Shown here in pieces: positions 1 through 9,890 of a stretch of 64,000 nt of DNA. Below the pieces are notes generated by a model. It saw only the letters and a list, made by a program, of their open reading frames with translations. It did no database searches and was not told the origin of the DNA. Source of the stretch: Hedera helix (lineage: Eukaryota; Streptophyta; Magnoliopsida; Apiales; Araliaceae); the NCBI GenBank assembly GCA_947179155.2, contig OX359269.1, positions 53,339,524 through 53,403,523 of the forward strand, given 5' to 3'. Within the stretch, counting starts at the first letter, position 1. The number at the start of each line of letters is the position of its first letter. The position numbers were made by a program, and so were the translations under genes.

Positions 1-1097
1 TGTTACTAACCAATCAAATCGGAACATCTACTTGCCTGATACAAAATCCTTCTTGTAGGTAATCACAATTCGAAGATAATTTAAGTTAATATACTTTGTA
101 TACCTGTGTATATCTTGTGCAGTGTAGCTGGTGTCAAATCACTAATTTATAAAGAGGGAAAGCGACCCTCAAAATTATTCTTTGCAGCATTTGGGAGCGC
201 CGAGATTCATAAACCACACTACTTAAATTTTACCATATCTGTTATATTATCCATCTGATTTCACACTGCTGGCAGACAGATTTCTTTTAAAGACACGAAG
301 CAGCTTTTTTTATACATCAAAAGTTGTTGCATGTCAGAGAACAATGCTGCAGCATGTGAAATATTATTTGCTTAGTTTCTGTGACCATTGTTTTTGTCTT
401 AGCTTGCGACCAGGATGAATCATGTGCTATATAGGATAGACAATGCCAGTGTTAGAACATGTAAAATGTCCAGCCACTTTTTTGTACCATTAAGAATGTT
501 CCTAGATAGACATTTTTTACATGATCAAATTACCAAGGGTGGGTCTGTTTGCCGATTCATTTTTTGGGAAGGGATGAGAAGGTTCTTTTTCAAAAAAAAA
601 AGAAAAAAGAAGAAAAAATGGAAGGAACAACCTTTCCTTTCCGTTATCCCCAAAAAAGAACTCAAGGACAGGCCCTTAGGGATCTCGCGGATTTGCTTGC
701 TACAAATCCTAGCATTATTTTGAGTTTTGTTGACTATCCGGATAATATTGTTGAGCAGAAAGTGTTATTTGTTTTTGGTGTGTTCTCCCCCCTCTAGAAT
801 TCTCAATTCTCAAACTAAGATGATATCAGATCAAAATGATCTTGACCTATTATCATATCAATCAAGGTGAGGGATGACCATCTATTAGGATGATTTTAAG
901 TGGTGTGTTGCAAACCTATGGCACAAAATGAATCACTCTAATAATGAAGATGCCGACTAGAAAGTTTGGAGCTTTTATTACTCGTGAGGAGCTGAATGGG
1001 AAGAATTTTTTTTCTTTTTTTGGTTAAAATGAATGGGAAGAAATTCACGTATATGAGCGTCAATACTATCTAAAAAAGTTAGTCATGAAATAATGAT

Positions 1098-1345
1098 CCT
1101 CCCATTGTATGTAATACCATCTCTTTTCCGGATTATAAGATAAATATTGTCGTTTTAAAAGTTAATTTGAGTCATTTTTAAATTTAGAATTGATATAATT
1201 TATTTAAGTTTTGAAAATAATAAATATTATAATTAATAGTACTTTTTAATAAGTTTATAGTATTGTATTGATATAAACTAAATGAATTTATGTTAATTGA
1301 GTTTGAAAATGTTTAAAATTAACTTTAAAAAATTAATATTAATCC
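1098..1345. repeat. Truncated Stowaway-like MITE relative
   Basis: AT-rich block whose interior (AAAAGTTAATTTGAGTCATT, then TTTAAGTTTTGAAAATAATA and GTTTGAAAATGTTTAAAATT) closely resembles the better preserved element at 57695-57975. The left end resembles CTCCCATTGT; no clear right inverted repeat remains, so boundaries are approximate. Confidence 0.4.
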
Positions 1346-2607
1346 TTATAATTTAGAACAAATGAAGAAATTCCATGCAATGAGAGCTTGTAGCGATCGC
1401 CATGTCACTCGAGATCAGGTTGAGAGATCTTGCTTGATGATCCAGCACGCATCTTGTGCATTTGCACATGTAAATACTTTACACTACACGTAACGTTACA
1501 TGCCCCTACTTTTCAACACAGGTTGTTGCATATACGTATCTATAAAGCAGCCAAATCATTTCTTAACATGAAGCCTCAAATACTTCTTCCATATTATTAT
1601 AAACTCCTTCCAAAATATAAAATTATTATTAACTTAGAATGAATCACTCTAATAATAAATATGCCGACTAGAAAAAAATTTATTGACTAGAATGAATCAC
1701 TCTAATCAATTTTAAATGGTTTCTAATATTGATTCAAATTATAAAAAAAAATTATATTAATTTTAAGTTAAAAAATATTTTATTTTAATTTTCAAAAGAT
1801 GATAATAATTTTATAATTTAAAACGAGAGTGGCATAATTGCAGCCACGTGATCATCAGGATCATGCCTTAATTATAATATATTTTAAAATCCCTGTCCTT
1901 CTAAATGCAAAGAGGAAACAGAGTGAGACAAGATTCGGATTTGTTATCGATAATAAAAGAAAATACTGGCATGAAACCTGAGATGATGTCCGAAGCTGAA
2001 TACCACTCCATTGAAACTTATATAAGGTATATAAATTATTAAAAAAAAAAAAAAAAAAAAAAAGACCAAAAAAAATAATTCAGATGTTTAACCGTATATT
2101 CCTCTTCCGGTTCGAAGTCAACATTAGATAGTTTAACAGCTGTCCTATAAAACTAAATCTCCACTTGCAGCCATTTGAGTTCGGAATCAAAATGATTTTG
2201 ATGTATTGACACACCACAACAATGGCTTCACTACTTGGCAAATCAATTTTCAAGTACCCTGCAAGAGAAGTGCTGCGTTTACAGTACTACGACAACAAAG
2301 ATAATGGACCACGCATTGCAAATTTGACTAACCACCACTGCCGAAAGAACTTGTACAGCAACCTCTCCTACTCCTGAAATTTAGAAAAACACAACAAAAG
2401 AGTCGGAACCCAAAAGGAAAAACAGAGAAGTAAGAAACCATAACATACAAGCTTTTACTCCCCCAAAAAAGAAGAAAAGAATACAAAAAGTTCGCTTTTA
2501 ATTGAAAGTGGTATAAAATGAAACAATGTCCTCAAGTTTGGCATCATAATTTTATTATCTCGCTATTACTACTAGACTAACAAGTTTTCTTTTTTATATA
2601 AACCAAA

Positions 2608-2785
2608 AGTGCTAGCCTAGTGATAAAAGTCTCATCCTTTACTGTGAAATGTCATAGGTTCAAGTCTGCTGATCAACATAAATCCGAATTTTCAACATGC
2701 GCTGCAGATAAGTGCCCCCAACCCTTTCCCCAGGTTTTCCCCTCAACCCTGAGATGAAATGCATCTTTAAAATTGAATTGTAATA
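2608..2785 (+). mobile_element. tRNA-derived SINE
   Basis: A degenerate A box (TAGCCTAGTGATAAAAG, about 2613-2629) is followed 30-40 bp later by a B box (GGTTCAAGTCT, 2657-2667), the internal RNA polymerase III promoter of tRNA-derived SINEs. The remaining sequence does not fold as a tRNA and runs into a C-rich body and an AT-rich tail. The 3' boundary is approximate and I found no clear target-site duplication. Confidence 0.5.
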
Positions 2786-2898
2786 ATATAGGTTATAAAA
2801 TTAAATAATTAGGGGTAAAAATTAAACAATAATACATCCTTGATATTTTGCAAATAAGACTATTTTTGTGGCATGAAGAGTGGTTTTCTTTTCCCGAA

Positions 2899-2919
2899 GG
2901 GGGGGGGGGGGGGGGGGGG
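2899..2919 (+). repeat. G21 homopolymer
   Basis: Twenty-one consecutive G residues in otherwise AT-rich DNA. Such a tract could form G-quadruplexes and its length is prone to sequencing error. Confidence 0.95.
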
Positions 2920-5447
2920 TTCCTTGCTACTATGCACTGGTGAAGTCAGGAAGGCACAGATAGATGCTAAACTCACTTCACTAACAGCAACCTTAGCAAA
3001 TTGTATAATATGTGGTGGTAAACTTCCCTTTACCAATAGCTTAAGAAATCAAATCAAGTCCACAGACATAAATAACAAAAAACAATGTAAAATCTCAAAT
3101 TACACAAGTGCATGAGTTTGCATAACTATATATGCCGCATATGACAAAGTAAAAGGGTGTTTGAGATTGTTTACGATCAGTTAAACTGCTTATAATCAGT
3201 TCAAAAAGTATAAAACGTTTGGAAACCTAATTTTAAAAGTGCTTAAAATTACTTTTTATGAAAATAATCAGAAACTCCAATTTGAAGCTTATGATTATTT
3301 GCCAAATGTAACAATCAGGTTTGACCAAGTATAATATTAATTTATCCCTATTTATTTTAGTAATTCCATCCCATTACATATTTTACTTATCCAAAACTTT
3401 CTTTTTAGTAATTTATACTTGAAATAAGTGACGATCAATTTTTTTAATACCAAACACTTTTTACTTTTTATTAGTTCAAGTGCTTTTTATTTAGAACACA
3501 AACTACTTTTTTAAAACTAATTATAACAAAAGCAATTATTCGAATCACTAATCACTATAATTGTCAAATTGTACGATACGCATTTCTACACAATACCGGA
3601 AGAATTCGACTCATAACCATATGCGTAACAAAATAGAAATAAGAATCGTATGTATTGAAGCCAAATCACATGTATCGTGCGATACATCAATTCTCCAACG
3701 ATTCACGATGAAGACATAAAGACGTAGAAAAAAACAAATCAAAAAATTACCCGATGTCGTCACTTCGATTTTTTGCATGCAGCCCACAAGCACAAATTTA
3801 AAAGGATAACAATTTTACATCATCAAGCTCCAATTAAACAAAAAAAAATAAACCCCAAAATAGCACTTTAAGTCCTGCTATGTGAGAGAATAGCAGACCA
3901 TCTAGGATTGTTGATTGCTTTGAATTTGGTTTGCTTGCATCATCACAGGATGCAACTTTTATCTCCTCCGATCTATCCGTCAAATTGAGGCCGATTGTTT
4001 TTTTGTTTGGTCGGGACTTGAGAGGACTTTATCTGGTAAGTTTCAGGTCTATCCACCACTTATATACATAGTACATACCTTTTATAATTTAGATAGTGCA
4101 TATATTATAATAATATATTAATATTATGTAGATTTTGTTGAGTGGGAGGACTTTAACTGATAAGTCAGTAACATGCTATGATGCTAACTGTACAGCTAAG
4201 TAACTTTCTTTCGTTTTATATATTGGTAATTATTATATACATATACACTTTAAAAATAAATAATTAATGTGTTTTGAATTAATATGTTTCATTTTTTCTA
4301 ATTTTTTAGCTTTATCAATCAAATGGCGCCAAAGAAAAAAGAGTTTGATCCAACTTAGGAATTAGGATCATTGTATAAAGGTTTCGGATAAAAATAGGAT
4401 GCATGTAAAATGTAAGCATTGTGGAAATTCTTATTGGGGTGGAATAAGTTGAATGAAACGCCATCTCGCGTGTAACCATGATAATGTAGCCCCCATCATG
4501 TCCTCAAGTACCCGAAAATGTAAAAGAATTATTTGTGAAACTTGCGGAGGGGATGAAAAAGAAAACGAATGAAGATAAATGTTTTGAAGTTAAAGAAGAA
4601 CAGTCCAAAAGGTTACTAAAACAAAAAAAGGACCAATCCAATCTTTTGTGAGAAAGGCTAAACAAACAACCGCGAATGCAATGATTAAGGAAAGAGATGC
4701 CGTGATTAAATGTGTCTTTATAAAAATGCTTTGTCTTTTAATTTGATAAAGTGTCTAACATTTAAGAAAATATTAACAATAATTGGAGATAATGGCAAGG
4801 GATTGAAACCCCCTAGTTATCATGAGGTTAGAGTCACTTTTTTGAAAAAAGAAGTTGATGACGTGCATGAAACTTTACAAAAATATAAGGAGTGGAAAAA
4901 AACACGTTGCACAATTATGTCCGATGAATAAACTGATGGAAAATCAAGACACCTCACTAACTTTCTAGTCAATAGTCCAAGTGGAACCGTTTTTTCTAAA
5001 ATCCATCGACACATCCTCTTTCAATAAGGATGGTCAAAAGTTATTTAAGTTACATGATTCTATTGTGGAGGAAGTAGGAGAGGAGAATATTATTCAAGTG
5101 GTAACCGATAGTGCTTCTGCTTATGTGTTTGTCGGAGAAAAGATAGAAGAAAAGAGAAAAAAACTTGTTTTGGTCCCCTTGTGCAGCACATTGCATGATA
5201 TTGGTAGCATTCCTATTTTTGAAAGACAATTCAATATGCTAGAGAAGTAACGGCATACATCTATCGGCATAATTTGATTCTTAATTTGTTTAGAGAATCA
5301 TTAGGGAAAAGGGAATTAACTAGAGTGAGATTACAAGATTTGCTACTTTTTTATTTTACAAAATTTTGATGATTTCAAGACTTCTCTAAGGAAAATGTTT
5401 GTCATAGATAAGTGGGTTAATGGACCTTTCAAAAATAAGGGTATTGC

Positions 5448-6110
5448 TAAGGTTGCAAATCGAACTAAACAATTCGGGTTCAATTCGGGCTCGACTCGAA
5501 AAAATGTGAGCGAGACTCGAATTCGTTAATAATATGATTCAAATCTGAGCACAAAAAATAGTTCGAATAAAAATACGAGTAGAATCTGAATAAGATTATA
5601 CTCAACTCGTTTAGTATCCAAACTATTCAAATTTTTAATCATAATCCAATATATAATCGATTGATACATATTCGAATCTATACTCGATACATTCTCTTAT
5701 AATATATACACAATTAAACAAAATTTGAATAATTAGTTATTATTATTAAAAAAAAATTGTAATTTTAATTATAATTTTATATATTTAAAGTGTAATTAAA
5801 ATTATATTTTTTCATTTCTAAGTAAAATAATAAGTTCAATTAATAATTATATGTATTATAAAACTAGTTATTATATGGAGACTCGAATTCGAGTTTGAAT
5901 TTGAAGTTCGCGAGTAGTTTGAATATAATTTAATCCGAGTCAAATCAAATCGAATTCGAGTAACGAAAATTTAAGTCGAGCCGAGCCGAATCTGAATAAA
6001 GTTTTTTAAATATAGTTCGAATCCGAGTCGAATTCGAGTACGAATTTAACCTTACGAGTCAAATCCGAGCAGTTTAAAATCCGAATCGATTCGACTCGTT
6101 TACAGTCTTA
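5448..6110. mobile_element. Nested 663-bp non-autonomous hAT element
   Basis: Inserted in the transposase pseudogene and flanked by the identical 8-bp repeat GGTATTGC at 5440-5447 and 6111-6118. The left end is TAAGGTTGCAAATCGA and the right end, reverse-complemented, is TAAGACTGTAAACGAG: imperfect inverted repeats typical of plant hAT MITEs that begin TAGGGNTGYAAACGA. The interior is rich in TCGACTCGAA/AATTCGAGT motifs and has no coding capacity. Removing it together with one repeat restores the transposase frame. Confidence 0.8.
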
Positions 6111-6795
6111 GGTATTGCAAAAAAAGTGGAATCAACAATACTTTATAATGACAAATTTTGGAGAGCAATCAAATATTGTTTGAATTGTGTGAAGCCATTT
6201 TGTAAAGTTTTAAGACTTGTTGATGGTGATGCAAAACCAGCCATGGGGTATATTTATGACACTATGGATAGAGCTAAAGAACAAAATGCTGAAAATTTAA
6301 AAAATGAAAAGAAAAGATATAAGAAAAATTGGGATATTATTGATATTAGGTGGAACTAGCAATTACATAGACCTCTTCATGCGACGGCATACTATCTAAA
6401 CCCAAAGTAAGTAATATTTTTATATTCTATATATAGCTTATTTTAATTTTTCTTATGCCAACTTGAACTGCTAACAAAATATATCATTATAATATTATAT
6501 ATTGTAGGTTCCATAATGATACTAATTTCTACCCCAACATGGAAGTTAAAGTGGGATTGTACAAAACAATAGAGAGAATGTACCCGACATTGGAAAAAAA
6601 ATCAAAATTGATCAACAATTAGAGAAGTTTAAGAAGGCCAAAGGGTTATCTGGCATGAGTATGGCCATTGCAACAAACAATGAACAAGAAGCAATCTTAA
6701 GCTTAGCTTTAACTATTTTTTTATCATCATAACATCATTAAACAATAAACATTATAAGCATTTAATTTGTTTAATGTTAAGCCTTATGGTTGGAA

Positions 6796-6933
6796 AGCTA
6801 TGATGAAGAGTGTAAAGAGCTTCAAATTCTAGCAATAATAGTATTGAGTCTTACATGTAACGCAAGCTATGGTGAAGAGTGAGCTTCAAATTCTAGCAAT
6901 AATAGTATTGAGTCTTACATGTAACGCAATGAC
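6796..6933 (+). repeat. About 65-bp tandem duplication inside the hAT remnant
   Basis: The segment beginning AGCTATGATGAAGAG near 6796 recurs near 6865 as AGCTATGGTGAAGAG, and both copies continue through GAGCTTCAAATTCTAGCAAT to ACATGTAACGCAA. The copies differ by a few bases and a short indel. It duplicates the start of the C-terminal dimerisation region. Confidence 0.8.
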
Positions 6934-7803
6934 ATGTGAAAGAAATGCAAGTGTTTTTTATCATGTAAATTCAAAGAAAAGGAACCGATTAGAGCAACAA
7001 CATTTAAATACACTTGTCATTGTTAAGTACAATCTTCAACTTAAATTAAGGCAAGAGAAAAGACTAAAACAAGGTAAAACATATGATCCAATTTGTCATT
7101 CTGACATAGAATCCGATGATGAGTGGAAACCGAGTTGAAAGATCCTTACCTAACGGTGGACAACTCATGGATGGATGGATATCCATGAATGTTTTGAACA
7201 TGAAGAAGGAACTAGTACAAAGAGAAGGAGAGCTATTTAATTTTCATTAAGTTAATTATTAATATAATAATTATAATACTAATATGAGCTGATGTTTCTA
7301 CTTAATTTTTTTAGGACCAAGAGACTTGCAAGTTCACAAGAAAGGAAAAGCAAAAGTTCATGAAGTTGAGAGTGTTGAGATGGTTGAAGATGATGAAGAG
7401 GAGCATGAACAAGGAAAAGAAGTGACAGAATTGCTTGATGAAGATGATGGATTTTGGAATGATGAATTTATTGACATTAATATTAATGATGATTGGTGAT
7501 AATCACATTTGATAAAGATTAGTTAGAGTTTCTCTATTTGTAGCCTTTTGACAAGTTAAAACATTGAAGACTTAGCATTTTTGTTGGACCATATCATTAT
7601 TTGTTAAGAAATTAAAGTTATAAATTGTGTCTCAAAATATAAATAAATATAATATTTATTATTTTCCTTATCTTATGATATGATACATGAATCACAATAT
7701 GGGAGTTCTCGATTCACGATACAATTCTCGATTCACGCTACAATTCTCGATTTGACAATTATGCTAAATGCTAATCACATTTTTCAAGCGATCCCAAACA
7801 TAT

Positions 7804-8315
7804 TCTACGAGAGAGGGCTACATGGAAAATCTGGCTCACCTCAACATTCTGCCTAAATTACACGCACCATTTGTTCTGCCAAAATCTCCATCCAAAACTA
7901 AGTGCTAATAGTTTAACACAGAAAGTAGATTTTTGAGGAACAACTATACAATCAACTATCACCAATTCACCATAGATAGATTTGAATATCACTACTACAA
8001 CAAACTGGAATGCCTTTTGATTTTTAAGAATTAGTTGAAGTGATCATTATGTATCACTTACATATATGCTGTGGATGCATGTGACCATGAAACAAAGATT
8101 TATGTTTTATCACAGAGTCACACTAGGTGACAAATTTTCATGCAGCATTAGAAGTTTGTGTGATCACTACAGCAATTGTGTATGGTTTTTAGGATTTTTT
8201 TCCAGCTTCTTTCCAAACTATTACGTTCCAACAAATTACCTATTTGAATTACATTTTCCACTAAAATCCAAAGTACAAGCATGCAGAACCAAAATTAACT
8301 GTTGCAAACATTATG
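7804..8315. other. Spacer and probable 3' UTR of the U2A' gene
   Basis: AT-rich DNA between the end of the outer MITE and the last U2A' codon. It should include the U2A' 3' UTR on the minus strand. A plus-strand frame at 8066-8398 overlaps the antisense of the last exon and is judged spurious. Confidence 0.5.
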
Positions 8316-9851
8316 TTATGGTGCAAATTGTACCTGCTCCATTTCTGCAAGACCATTTTTCTTCTGTTCATTATTGTCATTACTTGCACCATCATTAGCC
8401 TCATTTTCGCCGTCTGTTACCATCTTGTCCTCCTTGGTATTCTCATTGTTGGTCATGGAGTCATTATCACTAATGTCTAGATCTGCAGGAAGCTGGCCTG
8501 ACTTCAATGCCTGCTCGACAGTGCAAAAAGAACAAGAAAATTAGAATGTCAAAACATTTTGAACCACAAAACATAAGCTATGTTATAAAAAAATGAACAC
8601 AAAGTGTCTGAAAAAGCCATCTCATCAACTAGGAAAGAGAGAGTAAAAATATGGAAATTAGTTAATAGACTATTTGGAGTGGATAAAGGGATCACCTGTT
8701 CAAGCCTTGCTACCTCTTCGAGGGTTTGAGAATTAACGATAGCAGCCTGCACAAATAATTTTAAAAAAAATAATAAACAGCAGACAATCTAAATTTACAA
8801 AGAAGCTTTACAGAGACGACAAAAAAGGCTCTATAAGATAAGAGGGAGATCAATTATATATGGATTGCTATGGTCAGACAAGTCTTAAGGTTGAGTAATG
8901 AGTCCATCATACTGCATACATTCAATAAAAAAGATAAAACTGAGGAGAGTTGATAATACATTCTGTCTAGTCTATGATAATACAGTATGTCTAATCTACT
9001 TAAACATAAAACATATAACTCTTTTCTACCATTCCATTCCCCAGAAAGCATCTTCCTCCAATCATAGACTTCTCTAAACTGTTAAACTTTGAGAAGTAAT
9101 GGGACGCGGTAAAAAGGGGGTGAGAAAAGAAACAAATTGCACAATGAGTAATACCTTGATAGCTATAATTTGCTCTGGTGTGGGGGCAACATTTTTAGGT
9201 GTCTGATCTTCCTTTGGAACTTCTGTGTTACTTGGTATCTCACCAGGTACAAATGTCTTTACAGATTGCTTTTTTGCCTCCTCTTCAGCTTCTTGTGATG
9301 CAAATACATAAGCTGCTTCAGTTCGCTCCTATCATCAATAAAAGATATTAAATGGATACATATCTATAACTATATATAACAAGCCAATTGAAGATGTTAT
9401 CCAAATTAATTTGGTTGGTCATCAGTTTAAAAATTTTAAATACGAATTACATAATAATAATAATAATAATAATAATACATTTTCAAATACAATGAATATA
9501 ATTATAATTTAATATCTTTATATACATGCATGCATCTTACAATAAAACAAAAGAAAAGTAATAAAAAGCATTAATGAAGTATCATGTTCTTCTTGAATAT
9601 CCTCAAAAATATTTTGGTGGAAGAAATTTTTGTTAACCGTTGAAACCATGGACTGCCAATTCTTGAAGTGCACCAAGTACCCAGACATAATTAATCATAC
9701 GACTCTCTAGTCCAACACATTATATATATATATCTTTTGCGCATGATTTTTAGGATAAAAAACAACTAAAATTAATAAGTTAATTATTTACCACCAAAAG
9801 TGAATAAAGCCCTATATTGAATGAATTAATAAAAACTCTAAATTAACATCA

Positions 9852-9890
<39 letters not shown>

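Larger units (their letters stand above)
1..3150. other. Intergenic region without a supported gene
   Basis: AT-rich sequence. Short reading frames around 415-797 and 1430-1642 have no recognisable motif and low-complexity Lys/Phe stretches, so I do not call them. It holds a truncated Stowaway-like repeat (about 1098-1345), an A23 run at 2041-2063, a tRNA-derived SINE (about 2608-2785) and a G21 run at 2899-2919. Confidence 0.6.
4323..7136 (+). pseudogene. hAT transposase pseudogene
   Basis: Broken plant hAT transposase. It starts MAPKKKEFDPT and meets a stop at once (about 4356). A BED-type zinc finger follows at about 4395-4490, with CKHCGNSYWGG then MKRHLACNH giving the Cys-x2-Cys and His pairs, again with an internal stop. 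At 4927-5250 is a DUF659-like piece (TDGKSRHLTNFLVNSP after a stop, then VVTDSASAYV and KLVLVPLCSTLHDIG). The frame is interrupted by a nested element at 5448-6110 and resumes as KVESTILYNDKFWRAI. The C-terminal dimerisation region lies at about 6869-7136 (ILAIIVLSLTCNAMTCERNASVF, then SKKRNRLEQQHLNTLVIVKYN). Intron-like gaps occur near 6410-6505 and 7240-7315. The family assignment is firm. Confidence 0.85.
3556..7770 (+). mobile_element. Decayed autonomous hAT transposon (BED/DUF659 type)
   Basis: A 4.2-kb element flanked by the identical 8-bp direct repeat CTAATCAC at 3548-3555 and 7771-7778; 8 bp is the duplication length made by hAT transposases. Near both ends is the inverted motif ATAATTGTCAAAT (about 3557-3569, and as ATTTGACAATTAT near 7750-7762). 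Subterminal repeats of the type CGATTCACGATACAATTC occur at about 7709-7750 and near 3690-3710. It carries transposase remains in the expected order (BED finger, DUF659-like, C-terminal dimerisation) but also stops, frameshifts and a nested insertion, so it is dead as an autonomous element. Confidence 0.8.
3152..7803. mobile_element. Outer inverted-repeat MITE interrupted by a hAT element
   Basis: The left arm starts near 3155 with GTGTTTGAGATTGTTTACG. The right arm (7779-7801) ends CAAGCGATCCCAAACA, whose reverse complement is TGTTTGGGATCGCTTG. These look like terminal inverted repeats of a roughly 425-bp non-autonomous element. Its two parts are separated by the 4.2-kb hAT element at 3556-7770, flanked by copies of CTAATCAC. 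I could not find an outer target-site duplication, so family and exact ends are uncertain. Confidence 0.45.

Noticed and set aside
415..797. Two overlapping plus-strand reading frames
   Set aside because: Lys-rich segments come from an A-rich run; no motif, no splice context, and the frames overlap out of phase.
2873..3115. Frame with a poly-Gly stretch
   Set aside because: The glycines come from the G21 homopolymer; nothing else looks coding.
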